The notes under the pieces: model-generated | The model's input: only the letters and a program-made list of their open reading frames with translations | The model's database searches: none | Told to the model about the DNA's origin: nothing | Shown: positions 1 to 8,767 of the stretch, piece by piece | Layout of the letters: every line of letters starts with the position of its first letter | How positions within the stretch are numbered: position 1 is the first letter of the stretch | Program-made: the position numbers and the translations under genes | NCBI RefSeq assembly: GCF_900102195.1 | Contig: NZ_FNBE01000014.1 | Coordinates: forward strand, 62,001-126,000 | Source: Pseudonocardia oroxyli | Lineage (GTDB): Bacteria; Actinomycetota; Actinomycetes; Mycobacteriales; Pseudonocardiaceae | Direction of reading: 5' to 3' | Length of the DNA stretch: 64,000 nucleotides

Positions 1-48
1 GACGACGAGGGCGACCGGCGCCTTCCCGGTCTCGTCCCGAGTGCTCAT
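1..48 (-). CDS. Start of a gene downstream of the OFA transporter (possible MFS small subunit), partial
   Basis: Only the first 16 codons are in the window (ATG at 48, reading [16 protein letters not shown]). The ATG overlaps the stop of the transporter gene by four bases (ATGA), so the two are probably translationally coupled. A polar, charged N-terminus followed by a hydrophobic stretch suits the short 'MFS transporter small subunit' proteins often encoded directly after OFA-family transporters, but that identity comes from context, not from a recognised domain. Confidence 0.45.
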   Translation of the reverse strand, partial: MSTRDETGKAPVALVV

Positions 49-1403
49 GCCGCCACCTCCTTCTCCTCGGCGGGCTCGTGCCAGCGATCGCTCACCGGGC
101 GGACCAGCTCGTTCGCGACGAACCCGAGCACCAGCAGCACGATCATCACGATGAACGCGGGGGTGTACCGCGCGGGCCCGGCGACGTCGGCGCGGGAGTC
201 CGCGATGGCGTTGACGATGATCGGGCCCAGCACGCCCGCCGTGGACCACGCCGTGAGCAGCCTGCCGTGGATGGCGCCGACCTGGTAGGTGCCGAACAGG
301 TCCCGCAGGTAGGCGGGGATCGTGGCGAAGCCCGCGCCGTAGAAGGACAGGATCAGCATCGCGCAGATCAGGAAGACGGCCTTGTTGCCCTCGCCGATGA
401 AGGTCAGGGCGATGTAGAGCAGCGCCCCGACGCCGAGGTAGATCCGGTAGATGTTCTTGCGCCCCACCACGTCCGACAGCGACGACCAGACGAACCGGCC
501 GAGCATGTTCGCCAGCGACAGGATCGACACGAACGCCACGGCGGCGGAGGTCAGCGTCTCGGCCGTGGTGGAGTCGCGGAAGAAGTCCTGGTAGATCGGG
601 TTGGCCCGCTCCAGGATCCCGATGCCGGCGGTCACGTTGAAGCACAGCACGATCCAGAGCAGCCAGAACTGCGGGGTCTTGATCGCGTTGGCCGCGGAGA
701 CGCCCGCAGTGGTGACCATCGCCCGCGTCTTCTGCACCGCCGGGTCCCACCCCGCGGGCTTCCACCCGTCGGCCGGGACGCGGATCAGCAGCCAGCCCAT
801 CGTCATGAACACCGCGTAGACCACGCCGTGGATGAGGAAGGCCAGCGCGATCCCGTTCGGGTCGGGGTCGTTCCCGCTCGCGCCGAACGCCGTCAGCATC
901 GACGCCGTCCACGGGTTCGCGATGAGCGCGCCGCCGCCGAAACCCATGATGGCGATACCGGTCGAGAGGCCCGGGCGGTCCGGGAACCACTTGATGAGGG
1001 TGGACACCGGCGAGATGTAGCCGATCCCCAGCCCGATCCCGCCGACGCCGCCGTACCCCAGGACGACCAGCCAGTACTGGCCGAGCCAGATCCCGAGCGC
1101 GGAGATGAGGAAGCCCGCGACGAAGCAGGACGAGGACACGACCATCGCCCAGCGCGGACCGTTCGCGTCCACCTTCGTGCCGAACACCGCGGCCGAGAGC
1201 CCCAGCATCACGATGCCGAGGGTGAAGGGCAGTGCGGAGGCGACGCCCCCGATGTCCATGCCCTTCTCGAGCGCGCCCTTGAACGCGCTCCACGCGTAGA
1301 CCTGACCGATCGCGAGGTGGATCGACAGCGCGGCCGGTGGGACGAGCCAACGGCTCCATCCCGGCGGCGCGACGATCCGTTCTCGCGAGAGGAATCCCGC
1401 CAT
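45..1403 (-). CDS. OFA-family MFS transporter (oxalate/formate antiporter-like)
   Basis: A 452-residue, 12-helix inner-membrane transporter of the major facilitator superfamily. OFA hallmarks are visible: a [10 protein letters not shown] motif in helix 1 (residues 33-42) and a [21 protein letters not shown] stretch near residue 139, matching the family's WFPDRRGLATG-type signature. Family members exchange or import small carboxylates such as oxalate, formate, lactate or pyruvate; the substrate here cannot be told. A GGGAGGT ribosome-binding site lies just before the ATG. The next gene starts inside its stop codon. No oxalate-decarboxylating genes are visible next to it, so 'oxalate/formate' should be read as a family name only. 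Confidence 0.85.
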   Translation of the reverse strand: MAGFLSRERIVAPPGWSRWLVPPAALSIHLAIGQVYAWSAFKGALEKGMDIGGVASALPFTLGIVMLGLSAAVFGTKVDANGPRWAMVVSSSCFVAGFLISALGIWLGQYWLVVLGYGGVGGIGLGIGYISPVSTLIKWFPDRPGLSTGIAIMGFGGGALIANPWTASMLTAFGASGNDPDPNGIALAFLIHGVVYAVFMTMGWLLIRVPADGWKPAGWDPAVQKTRAMVTTAGVSAANAIKTPQFWLLWIVLCFNVTAGIGILERANPIYQDFFRDSTTAETLTSAAVAFVSILSLANMLGRFVWSSLSDVVGRKNIYRIYLGVGALLYIALTFIGEGNKAVFLICAMLILSFYGAGFATIPAYLRDLFGTYQVGAIHGRLLTAWSTAGVLGPIIVNAIADSRADVAGPARYTPAFIVMIVLLVLGFVANELVRPVSDRWHEPAEEKEVAA

Positions 1404-1510
1404 GTGCTTACCTCCCCGACGTTCGCGGGGAACCTAAGCCGGGCCGGTCCGGTCCGCAATCGCTGGGTCGTCCGACTCGCGTGTCCGGACTGGGCGACTC
1501 GCGGGAACGC

Positions 1511-1548
1511 GACGGCGCCCGCCTCCCGGTCGGGAGACGGGCGCCGTC
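1511..1548 (-). terminator. Terminator hairpin after clpX
   Basis: A 17-bp stem with one mismatch and a GGTC loop (arms 1511-1527 and 1532-1548, GACGGCGCCCG... pairing with ...CGGGCGCCGTC) lies 10 bp past the clpX stop. There is no T-tract, as is usual for actinobacterial terminators. Confidence 0.75.
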
Positions 1549-1557
1549 AGGGCCTTC

Positions 1558-2835
1558 TCAGGCGGAGCGTTCGCCGCGCTCCCGGCGCTGCGGGCGGCGC
1601 GGGACGATCGTGGGGTTGACGTTGTTGCGGACCGTCTCGCCCGTGACCACGACCCGTGCGACGTCGTCCCGGCTCGGGATGTCGTACATGACCGGGAGGA
1701 GGACCTCCTCCATGATCGCGCGCAGCCCTCGGGCGCCGGTGCCGCGCAGGATCGCCTGGTCGGCGACGGCCTCCATGGCGTCGTCGCTGAACTCCAGCTC
1801 GACCCCGTCCATCTCGAAGAGCTTGCGGTACTGCTTGACCAGCGCGTTCCGCGGCTCGGTGAGGATCTTGACCAGGGCCTCCTTGTCCAGCGAGGTCACC
1901 GAGGCCACCACGGGCAGACGCCCGATGAACTCCGGGATCAGGCCGAACTTGATCAAGTCCTCGGGCATGGTGTCCGCGAAGGACTCCGCACCCTCGAGCT
2001 CGTTCTTCGAGCGGATCTCCGCGCCGAAGCCCAGCCCACGGCGGCCCACCCGGTCCGAGATGATCTTCTCGAGACCCGCGAAGGCACCGGCCACGATGAA
2101 CAGCACGTTCGTCGTGTCGATCTGGATGAACTCCTGGTGGGGGTGCTTGCGCCCGCCCTGCGGCGGCACCGAGGCGGTGGTGCCCTCCAGGATCTTCAGC
2201 AGCGCCTGCTGCACGCCCTCGCCGGAGACGTCCCGCGTGATCGACGGGTTCTCCGACTTGCGCGCGATCTTGTCGACCTCGTCGATGTAGATGATCCCGG
2301 TCTCGGCGCGCTTCACGTCGTAGTCCGCGGCCTGGATCAGCTTGAGGAGGATGTTCTCGACGTCCTCACCCACGTAGCCGGCCTCGGTGAGCGCCGTGGC
2401 GTCCGCGATCGCGAACGGCACGTTCAGCAGCTTCGCCAGGGTCTGCGCGAGGTAGGTCTTGCCACAGCCGGTCGGGCCGAGCATGAGGATGTTCGACTTG
2501 GCCAGCTCGACGCCGTCCCCGTCGCCCCGGGACCGGTCGCCCGCCTGGATGCGCTTGTAGTGGTTGTAGACGGCCACGGACAGCGTCCGCTTCGTCTGCG
2601 CCTGCCCGACGACGTACTGGTCGAGGAACTCGTGGATCTCGGCGGGCTTGGGCAGCTCGTCGAGCTTCACGTCGCCGGTCTCGGCGAGCTCCTCCTCGAT
2701 GATCTCGTTGCAGAGATCGATGCACTCGTCGCAGATGTAGACGCCGGGACCGGCGATGAGCTTCTTGACCTGCTTCTGGCTCTTCCCGCAGAAAGAGCAC
2801 TTGAGCAGGTCACCGCCGTCACCGATGCGTGCCAT
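1558..2835 (-). CDS. clpX: ATP-dependent Clp protease ATP-binding subunit ClpX
   Basis: The AAA+ unfoldase that recognises tagged or damaged proteins and threads them into the ClpP chamber (425 residues). The N-terminal zinc-binding domain has CSFC (C13, C16) and CDEC (C35, C38). Walker A is GPTGCGKT (residues 120-127), Walker B reads IIYIDEVDK near 185, and the GLGFG loop that docks on ClpP is present. The ATG at 2835 gives the canonical [18 protein letters not shown] start; a 14-codon upstream extension is possible but not conserved in the family. It follows clpP2 on the same strand but is separated by a strong hairpin, so it probably has its own promoter, as in mycobacteria. Confidence 0.97.
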   Translation of the reverse strand: MARIGDGGDLLKCSFCGKSQKQVKKLIAGPGVYICDECIDLCNEIIEEELAETGDVKLDELPKPAEIHEFLDQYVVGQAQTKRTLSVAVYNHYKRIQAGDRSRGDGDGVELAKSNILMLGPTGCGKTYLAQTLAKLLNVPFAIADATALTEAGYVGEDVENILLKLIQAADYDVKRAETGIIYIDEVDKIARKSENPSITRDVSGEGVQQALLKILEGTTASVPPQGGRKHPHQEFIQIDTTNVLFIVAGAFAGLEKIISDRVGRRGLGFGAEIRSKNELEGAESFADTMPEDLIKFGLIPEFIGRLPVVASVTSLDKEALVKILTEPRNALVKQYRKLFEMDGVELEFSDDAMEAVADQAILRGTGARGLRAIMEEVLLPVMYDIPSRDDVARVVVTGETVRNNVNPTIVPRRPQRRERGERSA

Positions 2836-2980
2836 GGCCCCAGTCCCATCCGGCGCGCCCGGGTCGGGCGAGCCCACGTCGTCACAGACGGTACCTGCCG
2901 AGACCGGGCCCCGCGACGGATCGAAGGTCCTGTCGCGAATCCCGTCGGCAGACGGTCGTTATCGGTGCGCCTTGCAAGAG

Positions 2981-3016
2981 CTCCGCCGGTGGTCGGGCGA
3001 GGCCCGACCACCGGAG
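2981..3016 (-). terminator. Terminator hairpin between clpP2 and clpX
   Basis: A perfect 13-bp stem, CCGGTGGTCGGGC (2986-2998) against GCCCGACCACCGG (3002-3014), with a 3-nt GAG loop. It starts 6 bp past the clpP2 stop and should end or attenuate the clpP1P2 transcript before clpX. Confidence 0.8.
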
Positions 3017-3021
3017 GGTGA

Positions 3022-3675
3022 TCAGCCGACTGCGGACAGCTTCCGGCTCTGGATGATCTCGTCCACGATCCCGTACGCCTTGGCCTCGGTGGCCGTGAGG
3101 ATCCGGTCCCGCTCGATGTCCTCGTGCACCTGCTCGGGCGTGCGCCCGGAGTGCGAGGCGAGGGTGGTCTCCAGCAGCTTGCGCATGCGGGTGATCTCCG
3201 CGGCCTGGATCTCCAGGTCGGACACCTGGCCGTAGAAGCCCTCGGTGGCGGGCTGGTGGATCAGGATCCGCGCGTTCTGCACCGCGAGCCGACGCCCGGG
3301 CGTGCCCGCGGCGAGCAGCACCGCCGCGGCCGACGCCGCCTGCCCGAGGCAGACGGTCTGGATGTCGGGGCGGATGAACTGCATGGTGTCGTAGATCGCC
3401 ATCAGCGACGTGAACGAGCCGCCGGGCGAGTTGATGTACATCGAGATCTCGCGGTCCGGGTCCGCCGACTCGAGGCACAGCAGCTGCGCCATCACGTCGT
3501 TCGCCGACGCGTCGTCGATCTGCACGCCGAGGAAGATGATGCGCTCCTCGAACAGCTTGTTGTACGGGTTCGACTCCTTGACCCCGTACGAGGTGCGCTC
3601 CACGAAGGACGGCAGCACGTAGCGCGACTGGGCTCCCTCGTGGGCTCGCCCACCCGGCATCTGGAAACCACTCAT
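3022..3675 (-). CDS. clpP2: ATP-dependent Clp protease proteolytic subunit ClpP2
   Basis: One of two ClpP paralogues that in actinobacteria assemble into a mixed ClpP1P2 tetradecamer working with ClpX or ClpC1. The catalytic triad is visible: Ser115 (GQAASAAA), His140 (ILIHQP) and Asp186 (HEDIERDR). The usual start ATG at 3675 overlaps the clpP1 stop (ATGA); a GTG one codon earlier is also possible. Length (217 residues) is normal. Being the downstream gene of the pair, with [19 protein letters not shown], it corresponds to mycobacterial ClpP2, the subunit that contacts the ATPase. Confidence 0.96.
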   Translation of the reverse strand: MSGFQMPGGRAHEGAQSRYVLPSFVERTSYGVKESNPYNKLFEERIIFLGVQIDDASANDVMAQLLCLESADPDREISMYINSPGGSFTSLMAIYDTMQFIRPDIQTVCLGQAASAAAVLLAAGTPGRRLAVQNARILIHQPATEGFYGQVSDLEIQAAEITRMRKLLETTLASHSGRTPEQVHEDIERDRILTATEAKAYGIVDEIIQSRKLSAVG

Positions 3676-4361
3676 CACGAGCTCCCGTTCTCACTCGGGT
3701 GCGGGAGGTCGCCCGCCCGCGACACGACGTGGTCGACGAAGCCGTACTCCAGGGCCTCCTGCGCGGAGAACCACCGGTCACGGTCGAAGTCCTGGGTGAT
3801 CTTCTCGACGGTCTGGCCGGTGTGCCCGGCGATCAGGGCCGCCATCTCCTCCTTGTGGCGCCGGAACAGCTCCGCCTGGATGCGGATGTCCGACTCCGAA
3901 CCGCCGACGCCCGCCGACGGCTGGTGCATGAGGATCTGCGTGTGCGGCAGCGCGTACCGCTTGCCGGGCGTGCCCGCCGACAGGAGGAACTGCCCCATCG
4001 ACGCGGCCAGGCCCATGGCCGTGGTCGACACGTCGCAGGGGATGAACTCCATCGTGTCGAAGATCGCCATGCCCGCGGTGACGGAGCCGCCGGGCGAGTT
4101 GATGTACAGCGAGATGTCCGACTCGGCGTCCTCCGCGGCGAGCAGCAGCATCTGCGCGGCGATCCGGTTGGCGATCTCGTCGTCCACCTGCTGGCCGAGC
4201 ACCACGATGCGCTGCTGCAGCAGCCGCTCGTAGACCGAGTCGGAGAGCGTCATGCTCGAGGGGCCCGAGCGCATCTGCAGCGCCCGGCGGTCCTCCACGA
4301 GACGGTCCGCGGTGGACCGCGGGCCGGTGTCCTGCTGGGTCACTTCACCCTGCCTTCGCAT
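3675..4361 (-). CDS. clpP1: ATP-dependent Clp protease proteolytic subunit ClpP1
   Basis: The partner of ClpP2 in the essential actinobacterial Clp protease. The triad sits in GLAASMGQF (Ser), ILMHQPSAG (His) and ITQDFDRDR (Asp). The ATG at 4361 gives a 228-residue protein with about 35 residues ahead of the conserved [17 protein letters not shown] core, a little longer than most homologues, so an internal start (GTG at 4343 or a later ATG) is possible. It is the first gene of the clpP1-clpP2 operon. A TAGGGT -10 box and a ClgR-type box lie upstream, arguing for activation by ClgR when proteins are damaged. Confidence 0.95.
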   Translation of the reverse strand: MRRQGEVTQQDTGPRSTADRLVEDRRALQMRSGPSSMTLSDSVYERLLQQRIVVLGQQVDDEIANRIAAQMLLLAAEDAESDISLYINSPGGSVTAGMAIFDTMEFIPCDVSTTAMGLAASMGQFLLSAGTPGKRYALPHTQILMHQPSAGVGGSESDIRIQAELFRRHKEEMAALIAGHTGQTVEKITQDFDRDRWFSAQEALEYGFVDHVVSRAGDLPHPSENGSS

Positions 4362-4385
4362 TGGTTGACTCGGGGTCTGGACCCG

Positions 4386-4446
4386 ACCCTACGCGGACGC
4401 GGGGTCGGAGGACCCGCAACGGACGGCGTGTTCGCCGACAGCGCAG
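4386..4446 (-). promoter_or_regulatory. clpP1 promoter with a ClgR-type operator
   Basis: A -10 box TAGGGT (complement of 4386-4391) lies 24 bp before the clpP1 ATG. At 4429-4443 the plus strand reads TGTTCGCCGACAGCG, which fits the published ClgR core W-NN-W-CGC-Y-N-A-N-R-GCG at every specified position; only the outermost base beyond it deviates. The box lies roughly 45 bp upstream of the -10, a position suited to an activator. No clgR gene is in the window. Confidence 0.6.
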
Positions 4447-4480
4447 CGACCACCCGTCCGTGCAGGTCAGCGGGATGTGA

Positions 4481-5923
4481 TCAGGACTTGGCGGGGGCGG
4501 GCTCGGCGGTCTCGTCGGCCGGCTCCGCGGCGGTCTCCTCGACCGTGCCCTCCACCGTGCCCTCGACGACGGCGCCGTCCTCCGGGGTCTCCGCCGAGTC
4601 GTCCTCACCCAGGAGGTCGGACAGGTCGACGGGCTCGCCCGCCTCGTCGGTCACCGTGGCCGCGCGCACCGCGACGATCAGCGCCTTGCTGCGCCGGACG
4701 TCCTGGTAGATGGAGCCGAGCTGGCCCGCCTGCTGGATGCGCTGGACGAACTCCTCCGGCGCCATGCCGTACTGCTGGGCCTGGTAGACGATCCGCTCGG
4801 TGAGCTCCTGGTCGCCGACCGAGACCTCCTCGGCGTCCGCGAGGGCGTCGAGCACGAGCCGGGTCTTGACCGACTTCTCGGCCTCCTCCTTGGTCTCGGT
4901 GTCGAACTCCTCGCGGGTCTTGCCCTGCGACTCGAGGTACTCGTTGAACTTCTCGTCGCTGTGGTCGAAGGCGTGCACCGCGTCGTGGTGGCGGGACTCG
5001 ATCTCCGCCTCGACGATCGACTCGGGCAGCGGGACCTCGACGGCCTCGACGATCTCGTCGAGCACCTTGTCGCGGGCCTGCGTGACCTGCTCCATGCGGC
5101 GGACCCGGCCGAGGCGCTCGGTGAGGTCCGCGGTCAGCTCCTCGAGGGTGTCGAACTCCGACGCGAGCTGGGCGAACTCGTCGTCCGCCTCCGGGAGCTG
5201 GCGCTCCTTGACGGCGGTGACCTTGACGGTCACCTCGGCGTCCTTGTCCGCGTACTCGCCCGCGACGAGCTTCGAGGTGAAGGTGGCCTCCTCGCCCGCG
5301 GAGAGCCCGGTGATGGCCTCGTCGATGCCCTCGATCAGGCCGCCCTGGCCCACCTGGTAGCTGAACCCGGTGGTCTGGGCCTCCTCGACCTCCTCGCCGT
5401 CCACGGTGGCCGACAGGTCGATCTGGACGAAGTCGTCCGCGGCGGCGGGGCGGTCGACGCCGGTCAGCGTGCCGAACCGGGCGCGCAGCTGGTCGAGCTG
5501 CTCGGTGACCTGCTCGTCGGTGACCTCGACGTCGTCGACGGTCACGGTGATGCCGTCGAGCTCGGGGAGGGTGATCTCGGGCCGGACGTCCACCTCGGCG
5601 GTGAACGCGACCTTGTCGCCGTCGGCGAGCTCGGTGACCTCGATGTTCGGCTGGCCGATGGGCTTGACGTCCTCGGCGGCCGACACGGCCTCGCTGTACT
5701 TGGCCGGGACCGCGGCGTTCAGCACCTCGTCCAGCACGACACCGCGGCCCAGCCGCGCGTCGAGGATCCGGGCCGGGGCCTTGCCCTTGCGGAAACCGGG
5801 GATGTTGACCTGCTGCGCGATCCGCTTGTAGGCGCGGTCGAACTCGGGCTTGAGCTCGTCGAACGGCACCTCGACTGTGAGCTTGACGCGTGTCGGGCCG
5901 ATGTGCTCGACGGTGCTCTTCAC
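4481..5923 (-). CDS. tig: Trigger factor (ribosome-associated chaperone and prolyl isomerase)
   Basis: The first chaperone to meet nascent chains at the ribosomal exit tunnel (480 residues). The ribosome-docking signature GFRKGKAP is at residues 43-50. An FKBP-type prolyl-isomerase domain follows, with YQVGQGGLIEGIDEAITGL near 190-210, then a long helical C-domain. The tail (from about 445) is rich in Glu, Asp, Ala and Pro, typical of actinobacterial trigger factors. It lies upstream of clpP1P2 on the same strand, the conserved tig-clpP1-clpP2 order, with the clpP1 promoter in the 119-bp gap. Confidence 0.96.
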   Translation of the reverse strand: MKSTVEHIGPTRVKLTVEVPFDELKPEFDRAYKRIAQQVNIPGFRKGKAPARILDARLGRGVVLDEVLNAAVPAKYSEAVSAAEDVKPIGQPNIEVTELADGDKVAFTAEVDVRPEITLPELDGITVTVDDVEVTDEQVTEQLDQLRARFGTLTGVDRPAAADDFVQIDLSATVDGEEVEEAQTTGFSYQVGQGGLIEGIDEAITGLSAGEEATFTSKLVAGEYADKDAEVTVKVTAVKERQLPEADDEFAQLASEFDTLEELTADLTERLGRVRRMEQVTQARDKVLDEIVEAVEVPLPESIVEAEIESRHHDAVHAFDHSDEKFNEYLESQGKTREEFDTETKEEAEKSVKTRLVLDALADAEEVSVGDQELTERIVYQAQQYGMAPEEFVQRIQQAGQLGSIYQDVRRSKALIVAVRAATVTDEAGEPVDLSDLLGEDDSAETPEDGAVVEGTVEGTVEETAAEPADETAEPAPAKS

Positions 5924-6056
5924 GGTGGGACTCCTCGGACTGCTGCTTCGCTTCTGGTGCCCACGGCATCGACCCGCTCAGGTCGTGCGGGAACGGGTTC
6001 CGGGCACGTGTCCGGGCGAGTCTAGGCGAGAGGCGGCGAACCGGTTTCGGCCGGTC

Positions 6057-6347
6057 TCACCCGCGACCGGTGTCGAGCTCGGTGTCGGCGACGGTGACCT
6101 CCACCTCACGCTCCCCCACCACGGCGCGCACCACGTCGACGATCTGCGCGGCCACCTCGGTCAGCGGCGCGGCCGACGGCCAGCGCAGCACCACGGCCAC
6201 CTCGACCGGCTCCGGCGCCACCCCGAGCCGGACCCCGACCACGCGGTGTCCGGGCAGGTAGGAGGCCACCGTGCCGAACGGTCCGCCGTCCAGCCGGACG
6301 ACGGCGGGGTGGGCGAGGACGGCGTCCGCGACCTGCTGGGGCTCCAC
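6057..6347 (-). CDS. Small Asp23/Gls24-like protein
   Basis: A 96-residue soluble protein. The start MEPQQVADAVLAHPAVVRLDGG and the later alternating strand, GHRVVGVRLGVAPEPVEVAVVLRW, then the helix TEVAAQIVDVVRAVVG and the final strand VEVTVADTEL match the beta-alpha layout of the Asp23/Gls24 alkaline-shock/envelope-stress fold, in a short form. It has no membrane segment. It lies on the opposite strand to the sigma factor operon, which encodes two more proteins of this type, suggesting a shared envelope-stress function. The exact role of stand-alone actinobacterial members is not known. Confidence 0.7.
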   Translation of the reverse strand: MEPQQVADAVLAHPAVVRLDGGPFGTVASYLPGHRVVGVRLGVAPEPVEVAVVLRWPSAAPLTEVAAQIVDVVRAVVGEREVEVTVADTELDTGRG

Positions 6348-6414
6348 GCCGCGAACGTAGCGGACGGCGGCACCCGCGAGGGGTGCCGCCGTCCGCCGAA
6401 ACGAGGGGTGGGGC

Positions 6415-6588
6415 TCAGCTCTTGAAGACGTCCTTGATCTTCTCGCCCGCCTGCTTGAGGTTCGCGCCCGCCTGGTCGGTGCGACCCTCGGCCTCGAGCT
6501 GCTCGTCGTCGGTGGCCTTGCCGGTGGCCTCCTTCGCCTTGCCCTTCAGCTCATCGGCCTTGTTCTCGAACTTGTCCGACGTGCTCAT
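6415..6588 (-). CDS. CsbD-family general stress protein
   Basis: A 57-residue, highly charged helical protein: MSTSDKFENKADELKGKAKE followed by ATGKATDDEQLEAEGRTDQAGANL. This KADELKGKAKEATGKATDDEQLEAEG pattern is the CsbD signature. Family members are abundant under general stress and belong to the sigma-B regulon in Bacillus; their molecular function is unknown. The ATG at 6588 follows a GGGAGG ribosome-binding site. A GTGT-N15-GGGTAC promoter lies about 70 bp upstream on the same strand. It is divergent from the ECF sigma factor gene, and the two transcripts would overlap. Confidence 0.9.
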   Translation of the reverse strand: MSTSDKFENKADELKGKAKEATGKATDDEQLEAEGRTDQAGANLKQAGEKIKDVFKS

Positions 6589-6645
6589 CGCTGACCTCCC
6601 GTGTCGGCGGGCGGACGGTGGTTCCGACCCACTACCGTTCGACTC

Positions 6646-7221
6646 GTGGGACGGGGTACCCCGGTCTCCGACCGGTACACATCGCGGCCGGACCTCGACG
6701 ACACGACCCTGGTCGTCCGGGCCCGGGAGGGTGACGTGGGGGCGTTCGCCCAGCTCGCGGAGCGCCACCAGGCCGCGCTGTACCGCGTGGCGCTGCGCCT
6801 GCTGGGCAACACCGCGGACGCCGAGGACGCCCTGCAGGACGCCCTGCTCGACGCCTGGCGGCGGCTGGACCGCTTCCGCGGCGACTCCGCGTTCAGCACC
6901 TGGGCCTACCGGATCGTGACCAACCGCTGCCTGGACCTGCTGCGCGCCCGCCGGGCGACGGTGGGCCTGGACGCGGTGGAGGAGCCCGCCGCGCCGGACA
7001 CCACCGAGCACGCCGCCGAGGTCGACGCCGGGCTCGCGGCGGTCGGCGCCGCGCTGCGCACCCTGCCGGACGACCAGCGCGCCTGCTTCGTGCTGCGCGA
7101 GCTGGAGGGGCTGGGCTACACCGAGATCGCGCAGATCACCGGGGCGTCGGAGACGGCGGTGCGCGGTCGGATCCATCGGGCACGGACGACGTTGGCGGGA
7201 GTGCTGCGCGCATGGCGATAG
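6646..7221 (+). CDS. ECF-type RNA polymerase sigma factor
   Basis: A sigma-70-family factor with only regions 2 and 4 (191 residues from GTG 6646). Region 2 reads AEDALQDALLDAWRRLDRFRGDSAFSTWAYRIVTNRCLDLLRARR; region 4 reads LPDDQRACFVLRELEGLGYTEIAQITGASETAVRGRIHRAR, with its helix-turn-helix. GTG 6646 is preferred over an upstream ATG at 6601 because a TACCGT -10 box (6633-6638) ends 7 bases before it, suggesting a leaderless mRNA. The next gene, overlapping by 10 bases, encodes a zinc-type anti-sigma protein, so this is probably a classic sigma/anti-sigma pair. Confidence 0.9.
   Translation: MGRGTPVSDRYTSRPDLDDTTLVVRAREGDVGAFAQLAERHQAALYRVALRLLGNTADAEDALQDALLDAWRRLDRFRGDSAFSTWAYRIVTNRCLDLLRARRATVGLDAVEEPAAPDTTEHAAEVDAGLAAVGAALRTLPDDQRACFVLRELEGLGYTEIAQITGASETAVRGRIHRARTTLAGVLRAWR
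6656..6680 (-). promoter_or_regulatory. Sigma-B/F-type promoter for the CsbD gene
   Basis: On the minus strand GTGT (6680-6677), 15 bases, then GGGTAC (6661-6656) fits the Streptomyces sigma-B consensus GNNT-N14-16-GGGTAC. The expected leader is about 58 nt. The site lies within the first codons of the divergent sigma gene. Confidence 0.5.
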
Positions 7222-7766
7222 ATCCGGAGCCGATCGAGCCCCTCGCCTGCGGCCGGGACGCGGCGCAGGTCTGGGACCACGCCGTCGCGGGCACCCTCGA
7301 CGAGCACGAACGGACCTGCCCGCACTGTCGGGCCGCGGCGGCGGACGCCCTCGGCCTCGACGGCGTCGTGCACCGGTTCGCCGCGCAGCGGCCCACTCCC
7401 CCGCCCACGGTGCTCGACGCCGTGCTGGGCAGCGTGCGGGACCTCGTGGCCGCCGAGCTGCGCCCGCAGGACCTGATCCCCCTCGACTCCCCCGAGGGAC
7501 CGGCCCGGCTCGCCCGGCCCGCCGCCGCCCGGGTGCTGCGGCACCTGGTGGACGGGATGGAGGGGGTGCGGGCGCGCAGCTGCCGGGTGGGGACGACCGG
7601 TGTGACGATGACCGTGACCGCGCGGTTCGGGGTGGACCTGGCGAGTGTGACGGCGCGGGTGCGGCAGATGGTCGTCGCGGCGGCCGAGCAGACCCTCGGC
7701 CTGCCGGTGGGCCGGGTGGACATCACCGTCGTCGACCTCTGGGAGGAGGACCCGTGGCGCGCGTGA
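7212..7766 (+). CDS. Putative zinc anti-sigma factor fused to an Asp23/Gls24-like domain
   Basis: A 184-residue protein. Residues 13-39 hold Cys13 and an H-x3-C-x2-C motif (His32, Cys36, Cys39), the ligand set of zf-HC2/ZAS anti-sigma factors. The C-terminal part, about 105-180 (RLARPAAARVLRHLVDGMEGVRARSCRVG then GVTMTVTARFGVDLASVTARVRQMV), resembles an Asp23/Gls24 domain. There is no transmembrane helix, so unlike many ZAS proteins it should act in the cytosol, like RsrA. It overlaps both the sigma gene upstream and another Asp23-type gene downstream (13 bp). Inference: it holds the sigma factor, with the Asp23 part either sensing stress or binding the small Asp23 proteins. Confidence 0.75.
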   Translation: MAIDPEPIEPLACGRDAAQVWDHAVAGTLDEHERTCPHCRAAAADALGLDGVVHRFAAQRPTPPPTVLDAVLGSVRDLVAAELRPQDLIPLDSPEGPARLARPAAARVLRHLVDGMEGVRARSCRVGTTGVTMTVTARFGVDLASVTARVRQMVVAAAEQTLGLPVGRVDITVVDLWEEDPWRA

Positions 7767-8071
7767 TCTTCGGGGACGCGGCGGTCGCCCGGATCGCCGC
7801 GGCCGTGGCGGCCGAGGTGCCCGGCGTCGAGTCCCTGCGCCCGGACCTGAGCCAGGCCCTCCTCGGCCTGGTCGGCGCCGAGCCCGTCCGCGGGGCGACG
7901 GCGGCGGTGCGGGAGGGCCGCGCCGAGGTCGTCCTGACGGTGGTGACGACCCTGGGCCACAACCCCCGGGACCTGTGCGTCGCGGTGCAGCGCGCGGTGG
8001 CGGAGCGGCTCCGGCGGGAGACCGGCCTGGTCGCGACGGTCACGGTCACGGTGGCCGACATCCTCCTGTGA
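7754..8071 (+). CDS. Asp23/Gls24-family protein
   Basis: A 105-residue protein, GTG start at 7754 inside the end of the previous gene. It starts ARVIFGDAAVARIAAAVAAEVPGVESL, the typical opening of Asp23/Gls24 proteins ('...I.........I...A....pGV'), followed by RAEVVLTVVTTLGHNPRDLCVAVQRAVAERL and the strand ATVTVTVADILL. In Firmicutes such proteins coat the inner face of the membrane during cell-wall stress. Here it is the last gene of the sigma/anti-sigma operon. Confidence 0.85.
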   Translation: MARVIFGDAAVARIAAAVAAEVPGVESLRPDLSQALLGLVGAEPVRGATAAVREGRAEVVLTVVTTLGHNPRDLCVAVQRAVAERLRRETGLVATVTVTVADILL

Positions 8072-8080
8072 GCGAGGGGC

Positions 8081-8767
8081 TCAGGTCAGGGCGCAGTCGC
8101 TGCACTTCCCGCCCGCGGGCAGGCGGTAGTAGAGGCAGCAGGAGCGGCGGCGGAAGGTCCAGTCGAGGTCGGGCCGGACCGGCGGGCGCCGCTCGCCCGC
8201 CGCCGCCAGCAGCGGGTGGGCCAGGACCCGCTCGACCACCGCCGTGGCGCGCGGGTCGGCGAGCACCCGCTTCGCGCCCGCGACCGACGAGGCGACGTTC
8301 CCCCACAACAGCCTCGCCGACACCCGTCCGGCGGCCGCCGCGACGAGGGGTTCCGCCATCTCCTCCGCGACCAGGGCGGGCAGCTCGCCCGGGTCGCGGA
8401 ACCCGTCGGTGTCCGTCCAGAGCGGCCACGGACCGGTCACCGAGACCCGCCAGAACAGGGAGTCCGGGCTCAGCGCGGGCAGCGTCCCGGTCAGCGTCAC
8501 GGCGGCGATCGGCGCCGAGACCAGCCGCGCGGCGAATCCCTGCACGGCGATCGACGCGGCCACCCGGTGCTCCACCGGGGACCCCGCCTGCTCGGACAGC
8601 ACGCGCTCCACGTGCGCGATGCGGGCGTCGACGGCCTCCGGCAGGGAGCGCAGCGGCCGCCAGGTCGGGTCGACCTCCTCGGCGGGGTCGGTGGACACCG
8701 TGAAGAAGGGGCCGAACCGGCCGACCTCCGCGAGCACCGCCGCCACCGATCCCGTCACGCCGACCAT
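8081..8767 (-). CDS. FhuF-like [2Fe-2S] protein (putative ferric-siderophore reductase)
   Basis: A 228-residue protein ending in CCLYYRLPAGGKCSDC (Cys210, Cys211, Cys222, Cys225). This CC-x10-C-x2-C arrangement is the unusual [2Fe-2S] site of FhuF, which removes iron from hydroxamate siderophores in the cytosol. The N-terminal 200 residues are weakly conserved in the family, and nothing else is diagnostic. GGAGG precedes the ATG. No siderophore transport gene is adjacent. It converges on the stress operon with a 9-bp gap. Confidence 0.8.
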   Translation of the reverse strand: MVGVTGSVAAVLAEVGRFGPFFTVSTDPAEEVDPTWRPLRSLPEAVDARIAHVERVLSEQAGSPVEHRVAASIAVQGFAARLVSAPIAAVTLTGTLPALSPDSLFWRVSVTGPWPLWTDTDGFRDPGELPALVAEEMAEPLVAAAAGRVSARLLWGNVASSVAGAKRVLADPRATAVVERVLAHPLLAAAGERRPPVRPDLDWTFRRRSCCLYYRLPAGGKCSDCALT

